Origin: JACMLD01 sp047602295
GTDB taxonomy: Bacteria > Bacteroidota > Bacteroidia > Chitinophagales > Chitinophagaceae
Assembly (NCBI GenBank): GCA_047602295.1
Contig: JASGHP010000001.1
Location: 1,612,001 to 1,676,000 of the forward strand
Direction of reading: 5' to 3'
DNA: 64,000 bases
In this document: positions 1-9,600 of the stretch, in pieces
How the letters are laid out: each line of letters starts with the position of its first letter
Position numbering within the stretch: the first letter of the stretch is position 1
The notes under the pieces: generated by a model
Databases searched by the model: none
Told to the model about the DNA's origin: nothing
What the model saw: only the letters and a program-made list of their open reading frames with translations
Translations under genes and position numbers: made by a program

Positions 1-1528
1 GTTTTTCACGCACATTCTTTCTTAATAAAATGCTTGAAAGTGCAGGTACCAGTGTAAGCGTAAATAAAAGGGCACCCAGCAATGCGAAGCCCAATGTATA
101 CGCCAATGGAGAAAACATTTTGCCTTCTACTTTCTGGAAAGCAAAAATGGGCACCAGGCAGGTGAGGATAATAACTTTCGAGAAGAAAATCGACTTGCCC
201 ATTTCTGTACCGGTGTTTTTAAACAAACCCAGTTTTGCCAGCTTGTTAAATTTCTCCATGCCCACTTCCCTGGCTTTATGATCCAATGCCACAAACAAGC
301 CTTCTACCATTACCACGGCACCATCTATAATAATTCCAAAATCTATGGCACCCATGGAAAGCAGGTTAGCACTCATACCTTTTATGCGCATACAAATGAA
401 AGCAAATAGCAATGATAGCGGTATGATGATGCTAACGGTAACAGTTGTGCGCCAGTCTGCCATAAACAATAATACAATTACTGTTACCAGCACAATGCCT
501 TCAATAAGATTATGGATAACTGTTTCCTGTGCAAAATCCATCAGGTTGGTGCGATCATAAAAGGTGTTAATCTTTACATCTTTGGGCAGGATGTTGTTAT
601 TAAGTTCGTCTACTTTTTCTCTTACACGTTTCAGTACTTCGCCTGGGTTTTCTCCTTTGCGCATAACAATAATGCCTTCCATTACATCTTCCTGCTGATC
701 TCTGGCCACCTGCCCCAGGCGCGGCTTTCCTGCTTCTATTACATTGCCTACATTTTTTATCAGCAGCGGCACACCATTTATTTTATTAATGATGATGTTG
801 TTGATGTCTTCTATATCGTTTAAAACACCGATGCCCCTTACCACATAGCTTTGGCCATTGCGTTCAATTACATCTCCACCAACATTTACATTGCTTTTGG
901 CAATAGCATTGTACACATCAAGCGAAGTAAGGTTGTATTTAATAAGCAGTTCAGGGTTGACGCTTACTTCAAAAACTTTTTCTTCTCCGCCAAAACTGTT
1001 TACATCTGCAATGCCGGGTACGCTTTTGAATTGCCTGTCCAGCACCCAGTTTTGTATGGTGGTTAAATCGCGGATAGATCTTGTTTTACTACTAAGTGTA
1101 TAGCGGAATATTTCGCCCGTAGGCCCATAAGGTGGTTGCACATCTGGTTTTACACCATCTGGAAGATCGGCGCCACTAAGGCGTGTAAAAACCTGTTGCC
1201 TTGCAAAAGCGTCGTCTACATCATCATCAAAAATGATGCGCATATAGCAGAGCCCAAAAGCAGAAGTGGTGCGCAGGTTGGATTTTTTCTGTACTGAATT
1301 AAGCACAGTTTCTAAAGGGATGGTAACAAATTTTTCTACTTCTTCAGCACTTCTTCCGGGCCATTGCGCAATAATGATGATTTGTGTATTGGTAACATCC
1401 GGGAAAGTTTCGATAGGCGTTTCACGATAGCTCCAAATACCAAGGGCTATCAGCACCGCAGTTAAAAAGAAAACAAAATAGCGGTGGCGAAGCGAAAAAT
1501 ATATGATGCCTTGGATAAATTTTTTCAT
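1..1528 (-). CDS. CzcA/CusA-family heavy-metal efflux RND pump, 3' part outside window
   Basis: Inner-membrane pump of a tripartite RND system that exports metal cations across both membranes using the proton gradient. The frame is open from the ATG at 1528 to the window edge (about 509 residues; the family is usually about 1030-1450), so the C-terminal half is missing. After a short cytoplasmic start comes the first membrane helix (about 17-33), then the porter motif ETFPDVTNTQ and the metal-pump hallmark FDDDVDDAFARQQV; later hydrophobic helices include an acidic stretch GAIDFGIIIDG matching the proton-relay helix of metal-type RND pumps. It is the last visible gene of an operon with the adaptor (55 bp upstream) and the outer membrane factor. 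Metal specificity (Cu/Ag versus Zn/Co/Cd) cannot be assigned from the part seen. Confidence 0.93.
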   Translation of the reverse strand, partial: MKKFIQGIIYFSLRHRYFVFFLTAVLIALGIWSYRETPIETFPDVTNTQIIIIAQWPGRSAEEVEKFVTIPLETVLNSVQKKSNLRTTSAFGLCYMRIIFDDDVDDAFARQQVFTRLSGADLPDGVKPDVQPPYGPTGEIFRYTLSSKTRSIRDLTTIQNWVLDRQFKSVPGIADVNSFGGEEKVFEVSVNPELLIKYNLTSLDVYNAIAKSNVNVGGDVIERNGQSYVVRGIGVLNDIEDINNIIINKINGVPLLIKNVGNVIEAGKPRLGQVARDQQEDVMEGIIVMRKGENPGEVLKRVREKVDELNNNILPKDVKINTFYDRTNLMDFAQETVIHNLIEGIVLVTVIVLLFMADWRTTVTVSIIIPLSLLFAFICMRIKGMSANLLSMGAIDFGIIIDGAVVMVEGLFVALDHKAREVGMEKFNKLAKLGLFKNTGTEMGKSIFFSKVIILTCLVPIFAFQKVEGKMFSPLAYTLGFALLGALLFTLTLVPALSSILLRKNVREK

Positions 1529-1583
1529 ACAGAATAGTTAGGCCGCTTGCATTATTGTCAATGTAGATCTTTGTAATGAGTGA

Positions 1584-2696
1584 TTATTCTTTCAGGGCGT
1601 TGTACAGTAAAACCTGGTTGTCTCCAATAATCTTTTCTCCTTCTTTTAAGCCATTGCTGATAAAATCTTTTCCGGAAGTAGATTTCAATACAGCTATTTC
1701 TCTCAACTCAAGGTTGCACTTATCGTGGTATACAATCACAAAATGTTTCCCGTTATCGCTTAGCACACCATCTGAGGGTATTACTACTGATTGTTTCCCT
1801 TCTTTGTTTTCAATGATGATATTTGCAAACATTTCAGGCTTCATGCGCAGGCCGGGGTTTGCAAGGCGCACACGTATCTTCATTACTTTGGTAACGGGAT
1901 CAAGTATCTGGTTTACTTTATCTACTACGCCCTTAAAAACAGAGTCCGGGTACGCCAATGTGGTTACTTTAGCCGTATACCCTTCTTTTACTTTTGCAAT
2001 ATCACTTTCATACACATTGGCCCATACCCATACATCGCTTATATCTCCAATAGTAAAAAGATTGTCGCCGTTATCATTTCTAATAAAACCTCCCTGGCTT
2101 ATTTTCTTTTCCACCACGTAGCCGCTCATTGGTGCAGTAATTACATAAACTCCGTTGGCATTGGTATGTCCGCCACCATTAATAGCAATCATCTCTTTCA
2201 CTTTATTGGCAGCGGTAACCGCTTTATTGTAGTTCTCTTTTGCTTCCAGGTATTCACGTTCACTGGCTATACCATTTTTGTAAAGTGATTCTGCGTTGTC
2301 CAATTGTTTCTTTGTAATAGCAACATCATTTCCACTGGTAGCCAAATCGCTGTAATTGCCGGCCACATCGGCGCTTTTAATAACTGCCAGCGTTTGTCCT
2401 TTAGTTACTTTATCGCCAATAGAAACTTTTACTTCCTGCACCTGTCCACTGCTAAAAGGAAATACTTTTACCACTTTGTTGTCGTTAAAACTTATTTCGC
2501 CAGCAAGTTTTAATTCATCATCAATGTTGGCAATGCCTGCTGTATCAATATGTATAATTTTTGCCAGCGAATCAGAGACACAAACCTTTGCTTTTTTTTC
2601 TTCATTTTTAGTGGCTTCCGAATTTCCGCAACCAGTAAGCAAAATGCCTGCTGATAATATACAGTTGAAATAGAGTAAGGGCTTTATAATGGTCAT
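1584..2696 (-). CDS. RND efflux periplasmic adaptor subunit (CzcB/CusB type)
   Basis: Membrane fusion protein that links the RND pump to the outer membrane channel. The 370-residue product begins with a lipoprotein signal peptide; the lipobox LLTGC puts the anchored cysteine at about residue 23. A biotinyl-lipoyl-like half follows (VKVFPFSSGQVQEVKVSIGD), then an alpha-hairpin (about 120-170), the second lipoyl half (ITAPMSGYVVEKKISQGG) and a beta-barrel region typical of HlyD-family adaptors. It lies 14 bp downstream of the outer membrane factor gene and 55 bp upstream of the pump, so the three are almost surely one transcript. Family assignment is firm; the exported metal is inferred only from the pump. 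Confidence 0.93.
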   Translation of the reverse strand: MTIIKPLLYFNCILSAGILLTGCGNSEATKNEEKKAKVCVSDSLAKIIHIDTAGIANIDDELKLAGEISFNDNKVVKVFPFSSGQVQEVKVSIGDKVTKGQTLAVIKSADVAGNYSDLATSGNDVAITKKQLDNAESLYKNGIASEREYLEAKENYNKAVTAANKVKEMIAINGGGHTNANGVYVITAPMSGYVVEKKISQGGFIRNDNGDNLFTIGDISDVWVWANVYESDIAKVKEGYTAKVTTLAYPDSVFKGVVDKVNQILDPVTKVMKIRVRLANPGLRMKPEMFANIIIENKEGKQSVVIPSDGVLSDNGKHFVIVYHDKCNLELREIAVLKSTSGKDFISNGLKEGEKIIGDNQVLLYNALKE

Positions 2697-2710
2697 TTGC
2701 TTTGTAAGGT

Positions 2711-3973
2711 TTATTTGATAGATATAATAGTGGTTCCGGTTGTATAATTTAATTCCTCTGCAGCGTTGGCCAGCGAAGCCTGCTGTTGCAATTGTCTTGT
2801 GGCGGCTTCTTTATAGGCATCAAAAAAATCAATAAACTCCAATAAACTCACCTGCCTGTCCTGGTAGCTTTGCACCATATTTTTTAATAGCAGGTTATAC
2901 TTTTCCATAAAACCTTGTGGCACGGTTTGCTGCAGGTGTTGCAGCGAAAGAAGTTTCCTGTAAGCTGCAATCACTTCCTGCTGCACGGTGTTTTGCATTT
3001 GTTGTACCTGTACATTGGCTTGTTTTATGTTTGTCTCTGCTGCTTTTATATTTCCCTTGTTGCGGTTTAGAATTGGCAATGGTAAAGAAAGACCCAGGCC
3101 CCAGAAATTGTTGATATAACTGCTGCGTTGATCATATTCCACACCCACAGTAAGATCTGGTGTGGCCAATGCTTTCTGGTAACTGAGGTTGTGTTGTTGC
3201 GATAAGAGATTTGTTTGCGCCAATTGCACATCGGGCCTGTTGTTTTTAGCAGTATCCAGTAATGCACCAAGCGAATAGGAGAGATGAATGTTTACGCTAT
3301 CCTCTCTTTGAGGAATAAAAACAGTATCACCACCTGTCTGCAATAAAATAGCAAACTCTTTTTCTGTATCTGCAATGGATTGTTGCAGGCTGGCAGCATC
3401 TGTTTGCAAATTGTATAGCAGTGCTTTTACGCGGATGTTGTCTTTCTGGGAAATATTTCCTGCCTGCAATTGCGCATCCATACCAACAGACAGTTTTTCA
3501 AGAGAGGCGATTTCACTTTGGTAAATGCGCCATGTTTTAAACTGCAGGTTTAACGTAGAGAAATCATTGCGCAGAATAAATCGCAGGTTGCGCATCATAT
3601 CGCTGAATTGCTGTTGCGCACTCAGTACATCATCCTGCGCCAATTGAACCAGCTTGTTTCTTTTGCCTGCAGTTTTTATAACCTGTTGCAATTGCACGTA
3701 AACCTGTCCAAACTCACTGTTATGCCTGAAAAATTTTCCATCATAAATATTCTGATCTGTGTTCAAAGTGGGATTGTCCCAATATTTGGCCTGCTGCACC
3801 AATGCCTTGCTAATGTCTACATTGTATTGTTGGGCCAGCAGCGAAAGGTTTTTTTGCATGAAAACCTGTTCTGCATCTGCAAGTGATATGCGCACAGAAT
3901 CCTGCGATTGGGCAACGGAAATAAAAGGCAGCAATACGGAAATCAATACCTGTGCTAATCTGCAAAAAGGCAT
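2711..3973 (-). CDS. TolC-family outer membrane efflux protein (CzcC/CusC type)
   Basis: Outer membrane channel of the tripartite metal efflux system. The 420-residue product has a Sec signal peptide (hydrophobic residues about 8-22) and the long Gln-rich helical hairpins of outer membrane efflux proteins, in two similar halves (for example LQQVIKTAGKRNKLVQLAQD and, near the C-terminus, QDRQVSLLEFIDFFDAYKEA, a stretch typical of the CzcC branch). First gene of the efflux operon. Upstream lies an array of TTAA-core repeats (4017-4064) likely bound by the neighbouring response regulator, and before that a terminator that separates this operon from the two-component genes. Confidence 0.93.
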   Translation of the reverse strand: MPFCRLAQVLISVLLPFISVAQSQDSVRISLADAEQVFMQKNLSLLAQQYNVDISKALVQQAKYWDNPTLNTDQNIYDGKFFRHNSEFGQVYVQLQQVIKTAGKRNKLVQLAQDDVLSAQQQFSDMMRNLRFILRNDFSTLNLQFKTWRIYQSEIASLEKLSVGMDAQLQAGNISQKDNIRVKALLYNLQTDAASLQQSIADTEKEFAILLQTGGDTVFIPQREDSVNIHLSYSLGALLDTAKNNRPDVQLAQTNLLSQQHNLSYQKALATPDLTVGVEYDQRSSYINNFWGLGLSLPLPILNRNKGNIKAAETNIKQANVQVQQMQNTVQQEVIAAYRKLLSLQHLQQTVPQGFMEKYNLLLKNMVQSYQDRQVSLLEFIDFFDAYKEAATRQLQQQASLANAAEELNYTTGTTIISIK

Positions 3974-4016
3974 TTTTCAATGGTTTGATACAGCTACAAA
4001 ACTGTGCTTGTCTTTG

Positions 4017-4064
4017 GTTAAGAAGTGCTTAACATGTGTTAAACGCTGGTTAATCGTTTTTTAA
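4017..4064. promoter_or_regulatory. Direct-repeat operator candidate upstream of the efflux operon
   Basis: Five copies of a (G/C/T)TTAA pentamer start at 4017, 4028, 4038, 4049 and 4060, so the spacing is 11, 10, 11 and 11 bp, one helical turn each. The central pair forms the palindrome TTAACATGTGTTAA. OmpR/PhoB-type winged-helix regulators bind direct repeats with this spacing, and a gene of that family lies next door. A matching GTTAA cluster sits before the kinase gene. The role is inferred. Confidence 0.5.
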
Positions 4065-4105
4065 CAAAATGAGAGCAAACTAGCTCTATCTGTAACGTGG
4101 AGGCA

Positions 4106-4129
4106 TAAAAAAAGCGGGCAAAGCCCGCT
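4106..4129 (-). terminator. Rho-independent terminator after the response regulator gene
   Basis: Read on the minus strand, the stem AGCGGGC/GCCCGCT closes a 3-nt loop and is followed by a run of seven to eight T. It lies about 30 bp past the response regulator stop codon and separates that transcript from the efflux operon. Confidence 0.85.
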
Positions 4130-4158
4130 GAGACTAAATAATTATAGCAGTAACCAAT

Positions 4159-4864
4159 TTACGCAGCCGATAGAGAAGGTACATTAAACCTGAAGCCAAC
4201 GCCGTGGATGGTTTCAAGCACAATGTCAGGATCTGCTTTAAAATGCTTGCGTAATTTGGTAATGAATACATCCATGCTCCGGCCAAGGAAATAATCGTCT
4301 TTGCCCCAAACATTCAGTAATACTTCTTCACGCTTTAAAACTTTATTAGGGTGCTGGCAGAGAAACTTCAATAAGTCTGCTTCTTTTTGCGTCATTGATG
4401 AACTGCCCTGGCTGGAAATGATTTTTAAATCTGTGTAGGAAAATTTCAACTTGCTAATCTGGTATTCATGCACTTGTTCTGAATACATTTTTTTTGTTCT
4501 GCGCAAGAATACCTCCATGCGCAGTAGTAGCTCTGGCATGTTAAATGGTTTGGTGATATAATCATCGGCTCCAGATTGGAAGCCTTTGATTTTATCTTCC
4601 TCCATAGATTTTGCGGTAAGAAAAAGAATGGGTGTGAGATTCTGTGCTCTGACGAATTTTTTTTGCTACTGCAAACCCATCTTTGTTGGGCATCATCACG
4701 TCAAGCAGACAAATATCAAATTCATTTTTGTTGAAGCGATCAATGGCAGTTTGTCCATCTGCACAATGCACCACTTCGTAACCGTCTTCTTCAAGGGCAT
4801 CTTTAATGATGAAGCCCAGTGCTGCATCATCTTCTGCCAGTAAAACTTTTGCTTTGGTAGCCAT
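4159..4864 (-). pseudogene. OmpR-family response regulator, frameshifted as given
   Basis: A receiver domain plus DNA-binding winged helix, split by a one-base frameshift. The first frame (ATG at 4864) carries the acidic pocket (E11, D12, D13) and phospho-acceptor D55 in the motif LLDVMMPNKDG. The second frame carries the rest of the receiver (FLTAKSMEEDKIKGF, then DDYITKPF) and the Trans_reg_C domain ending near GFRFNVP. Removing one base from the T8 run at 4657-4664 (A8 in the coding strand) joins the frames into an uninterrupted protein of normal length (about 235 residues), reading AKKFVRAQNLTPILFLTAKS at the junction. It lies 74 bp after the kinase gene and before the metal efflux operon, so it probably controls efflux. 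A sequencing indel, a real mutation or slippage on A8 are all possible. Confidence 0.85.
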
Positions 4865-4938
4865 AAACTTTCTTTTTAGGTGCTACAAAATTGAAACATT
4901 CTCTATACCAAGTGGTGTTAACCACATGTTATTCGATA

Positions 4939-6222
4939 TTACTGCCTTGGTAAAATAATCTTAAATTCTGTGCCAATGCCCGGTATGCTGTTTACCACAA
5001 TCTTCCCATTATGGGCATCAATTACTTTCTTTACAAAATTAAGGCCCAGACCAAAGCCTTTGACATTGTGTACGTTACCAGTGGGTACGCGGAAAAATTT
5101 CTTAAACAATTGTCCCATGTATTTTTTGTCGATGCCAATGCCATTGTCTTTTACTGAAATGCTGTAATGCCCGTTTTCAGCTTCAGTGGTAATGATTACA
5201 TGCGGCTCTTTGGAGTATTTAATGGAATTCTCTACAAGGTTTACAATCACCATTGCAATATTGCTTTCATCAGCTACAATAGTCTTGTTATCTTCTTCAG
5301 CTACAAATTCTATGCGGGTATTGGTTTGCTTTACCAGCGGGTCCATATCCTTCAACACATCTTTAATGATATTGTTGGGTATAAAAACATCTTTCTCCAA
5401 TGGCAGATCATGTTGATCTGTGCGGGCTGTTTTTAATAACCGCTCCACCTGGTTTTGCAGGTGTTCCGTCTGCTGTGCAATGATGGCGCTGTATTTCTTT
5501 AATCGCTCCGGCTGCTCGGTAATAGGCGGACTGGTTAACACACCAGCGGCCAGTTTCATAACAGCCAATGGCGTTTTAAATTCGTGCGTAAAATTATTTA
5601 CAAAGTCTTTCTGCACTTCATTCAAAAATTTTTGCCGGTAGAAATAAAACATGCTGGCTGCAAAACCTATTAAAACAAGCAGTAGCAAAACGCTTGTTAC
5701 AATCCAGAAATTAAGCTGGTGAATGATGTATTGCGTTCGGTGCGGAAAAAACAAATAGATATAGGGATATTTTTTGGGAAGTGCCGCCATGTCTATTTCT
5801 GTAAAATGCGGATGGTTTAGTATCTGCGGCTGGGTAGAAGCTGCTGTGGGCAGGTAGGCCTGGTATACATAGGCCGACTCACTATCACTGTAAACGGCCA
5901 CCTTGCAATCTGTGAACACATTAAAATCTTCAAACTCGCTGTACAGAAAATTGATAAGACTGTCTTTTTGGGGGATGGTGTCTACCCGGATTAAAAAAGA
6001 ATTATTATTAGGACGCTCAATCAGTTTTTGCAATTGCGTGCCGGGGTTGTCATCAATCTTCATGTCTTCAAACACGCCCCGGATGCTTTTTATTACGTTG
6101 GTATTGAACTCTTTTTGCTCATAGAAATATACCTGGTTAATCCAGTACAACTGCACTACCAGAATAATTCCCACCAGTACGGTGAGCAGCAAAAGCATCC
6201 ATTTTAAAGTAGCAGAACGCAT
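4939..6222 (-). CDS. Sensor histidine kinase of a metal-efflux-linked two-component system
   Basis: Membrane histidine kinase of 427 residues. It has an N-terminal helix (about 8-27), a periplasmic sensor region (about 28-170) with no recognised domain, a second helix (about 172-195), a HisKA domain with phospho-acceptor H213 in NNFTHEFKTPL, and a HATPase domain with N box (VNLVENSIKYS), DNGIGI and GFGLGLNFVKKVIDAHNGK. It is transcribed just before the response regulator, and the tripartite metal pump follows on the same strand; sensing of metal or envelope stress is inferred from that context. A cluster of GTTAA repeats 70-110 bp upstream suggests autoregulation. The kinase encoded at 26967-28328 is a clear relative. 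Confidence 0.92.
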   Translation of the reverse strand: MRSATLKWMLLLLTVLVGIILVVQLYWINQVYFYEQKEFNTNVIKSIRGVFEDMKIDDNPGTQLQKLIERPNNNSFLIRVDTIPQKDSLINFLYSEFEDFNVFTDCKVAVYSDSESAYVYQAYLPTAASTQPQILNHPHFTEIDMAALPKKYPYIYLFFPHRTQYIIHQLNFWIVTSVLLLLVLIGFAASMFYFYRQKFLNEVQKDFVNNFTHEFKTPLAVMKLAAGVLTSPPITEQPERLKKYSAIIAQQTEHLQNQVERLLKTARTDQHDLPLEKDVFIPNNIIKDVLKDMDPLVKQTNTRIEFVAEEDNKTIVADESNIAMVIVNLVENSIKYSKEPHVIITTEAENGHYSISVKDNGIGIDKKYMGQLFKKFFRVPTGNVHNVKGFGLGLNFVKKVIDAHNGKIVVNSIPGIGTEFKIILPRQ

Positions 6223-6291
6223 ATTCTCTTAAAATTACAAACGCAGCACACAAATATGCGATCATTTGTTTTGAACGCATAAAGACAGCTT

Positions 6292-6335
6292 GTTAAACGG
6301 CAGTTAAGTGTTAACACAGGTTAAGCTGCGGTTAA
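6292..6335. promoter_or_regulatory. GTTAA repeat cluster upstream of the kinase gene
   Basis: The pentamer GTTAA occurs five times in 44 bp, starting at 6292, 6303, 6310, 6320 and 6331. Most steps are 10-11 bp. The same core and spacing occur before the efflux operon at 4017-4064, as expected for a shared response-regulator binding site. Function is inferred. Confidence 0.45.
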
Positions 6336-6627
6336 CGGGCTTTCAAAATTTTACCGGTGTAAAATAGTTGCGCATCTTAGCAATACCAAACAAAACAACA
6401 ACAACTCATTTAAGATAGTAGTAATAGAGGGTTCTTTTTAGGGTTTATGCGCCGCTTTTCTAAGCGGCGTTCCCATTTACCCCAACTCCTAAAGGGGCTA
6501 ATGCAAAGCTGATAGTCTTGATATTGTAATGCTGCGATTTAATCATAATCCATAGCATTAAAAAATTACCTTAATGCTATGGCGCTAATCATAATTTTAG
6601 CATAACAACATAAAAATCTGCGTTCTA
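6336..6627. other. Intergenic spacer with an 8-bp hairpin and a palindromic repeat
   Basis: No gene is seen. It holds a hairpin (stem CGCCGCTT at 6450-6457 with AAGCGGCG at 6462-6469) that has no T-run on either side, a short CCCCAACTCCTAAAGGGG palindrome at about 6480-6497 that belongs to a family seen elsewhere in the window, and, across its right edge, the word ATCTGCGTTCTATT, which recurs near 26115 (reversed) and 56366. Confidence 0.6.
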
Positions 6628-9600
6628 TTATTTGACCGAAGGTTCAACGTCCTTCACATTACCCGTACGTTTCAATACACCCCAATGCTGCAACTCACCT
6701 TTAATGGCTTTGCGATAAGATTTAAACAACACATAATACATTAGCCAGCGATACACAAAACGCTGCGGAAACAACCAAACCAGTTTGCCGAAATTTTCTT
6801 TCTCATAACTGAATGCCAGTATGGAAACAGCAGCATCTACCAGCATAAACACCAGGTAGTATAACAATATTTTTTCTCCATTGCCACTCCAAATGCCAAT
6901 AAACATAAAGATATCTGCCAGTGGCGCAATGGTAGGTATAATAAACTGGAAGATGAGAATATTGGGCAAAGCAATCCAGCCAAGCCATTTGTATTTCCAG
7001 TTAAACAGCGCATCGCGGTTTTTCCAGAAGGTTTGCATTACACCAAAGCTCCAACGGAAACGTTGCTTCAAAAACATCTTAATGCTTTCAGGAGCTTCTG
7101 TCATGGCAATAGCCTGGTTGTCATTTTTAATTTCATAACCGCAACGCAAAATGCGTACAGTAAGATCGCAGTCTTCTGCCAGTGTATCTATGGTAAAGCC
7201 ACCTGCATCCTGCAGGGCCTGTTTGCGAAATGCACCAATAGCACCCGGCACTACAGTTATAGCATTTACTGCGGCAAAAGCTTTGCGGTCAAAATTCTGG
7301 CTGGTAATATATTCTATCGCCTGCCAACGGGTAATGGCGTTTACTTCATTGCCTACTTTTACGTTGCCTGCTACAGCGCCTACATTGTTTTCTGCATTTG
7401 CATCTTTTTCATCAAAGTGGCGCATCAATAAGCCTACAGCATTGGGAAGCAGTTTAGTGTCTGCATCTATACACACAACAAAATCTGCGTTAGATTGACC
7501 GATGCCGTAATTAAGTGCAGAAGCTTTGCCTCCATTCGGCTTTGTAAGCACACGCACTTTGGGATGGTTGTTAAAAGCAGCACTTACTTTTTCGTAGGTG
7601 CTGTCTTTGCTGCCATCGTCTACAAAAATGATTTCAAAATTGGGGTAATCCGTTTTTAATAAATTATTCAACGAACCAACGGCGTTTACTTCTTCATTGT
7701 ATGCTGGTACAATGATGCTAACCAACGGGGCTTTTGTTTTATCTGTTGCCCATGACGGGATGATAGCTTCCTGCTTATCTTTTTTATGTTGCACGGCTGC
7801 CAGTATCGCCATCAAAAAAATTCTTGATAAAGACAGTATGATGAATACAATAAACAAGGCAGAAAGAATATGGCCACCCCAATAACCAAATATGGCCAGG
7901 AAATAATTTAGTTGTACAAGATAGTAGCCGTTGCCTTTAGATATAGGCGGCATCAATTCATCTTTTTGCTTATGCAGCAAGTCTGCAATGGTGGTAAACT
8001 GGTAACCATTGTCTTTAAAATATTTGATGATGCGCGGCAACGCAGCCACCGTTGCTTTTCTTGTTTCGCCACCTGCATCGTGCAGCAATATGATGCCTCC
8101 ATTTATATCATCGGCATCCAGCTTTTTCTTTATGGAAATAATACGTGAAAATATAGTATCTGCACTTACACCGGGTTCCCAGTCTTCAGGATCAATAGAT
8201 TCACCAATATCCAAATAGTTTTTCTTTCGTGCTAATGCTACAGGCAACAATTCTTCAATAGCACCGGGCTCATAATCTGCGTTAAATGGCGCTCTGAAGA
8301 GAATAGTGGAATGTCCCGTAATGGCTTCAATAAGCAAACGGGTAGATTCCATTTCTATATTAGCCCTTTGTGTGCTTACCGCAGCAATATTAGGGTGAGT
8401 GAAAGTGTGGTTGCCTATTTCGTGCCCTTCATTATAAATTCTTTTTACCAGCGGAATATTATTTTCTGCGTTGATGCCAACCAGGAAAAATGCTGCGGGC
8501 ACATGCTCCTGTCCAAGTATGTCAAGGATTTGCGCAGTATATTTTGGATCGGGTCCATCATCAAATGTAAGCACTACCTGCTTTCCTTTAGGTTGTCCAT
8601 ATTTTCTAATGACATATGGCGCAGGCAGGCTGTCGTAATTTTCTTCGCTAATTAAAACTTCTGCTGTATCTACCTGTGGGGTAATAGTGCCGCTTCTGGG
8701 CAGGCTAACAATGTCAAGTATTTCACCATAACCAATATAGTCAGGCTCGCTAATGGGGGCAGCTTTTGCAAACTCTGTAAAATCGAAATTCTTTAAGGCA
8801 TCTTTGGTCATGTCCTTATCATAAAAATTCCAGAGACGACTATCCTCTGTACCCAGTCGCCAGATGGCAACACCGCTTAAATTATATTCTGTAGCAAATC
8901 TTAGTGTATTGAAATTGGTAGCTGCATCGGTAAAAAAAACATTGTGCACAGAGTCTTCATCATCATAATAACTGTAAGAGAGATTGTAACTGTCATTGTC
9001 AAAATCTATCTTCCCTTCACTCTCACGTGCTATTTTTAAAGCATCCTGGAAAGACACCGTGTTGGGTGTGCTGTCTTTCTTGTATTTCATCCAGTCGTAG
9101 CCATAGGCAGCCATGCACAAAATCAATTTCTCGGCAGGAATATCTTTGGCGGCTTTGTCAACGGCTGCTTCTATCCATTTTTGCGAACTGACGGGACCAG
9201 GGCCAGTACTGTCATTAAACTGATCATAGGCCATTAAAAAGATGTAATCGTTATACTTGGTCAGCTCTTTAAAATTATAATCATCGTTAAACGGAATCAC
9301 ATCCTGCGAAACTGCAAAGCCTTTTGCATGCAGTGTTTCATACAATTGCTTTTGAAATGCAATCAGCGGTTCATCTGTCGCTTCATTTAATTCTTCAAAG
9401 TCTACATTAAGGCCATAAAAATTGTTATCGGTAAGTACTTTAACAATGTCATTTATCAGCCTTTGTTTTTTAGCAGGGTTGTTTAATATGCGGCTTACAA
9501 TGTCTCCGCGAAAAATCTTGTTTACATTGTTGGAAAGGATTGGCATGATGCGTACACCAGCCTGTTTCATAATGGTAAGCCCTCTAGCGTCTATTTGGGG

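Noticed and set aside
4908..4926. GTGG-TGTTAA-CCAC hairpin between kinase and regulator genes as a terminator
   Set aside because: Only four base pairs and no T-run; at most another TTAA-core site, so not listed as a feature.
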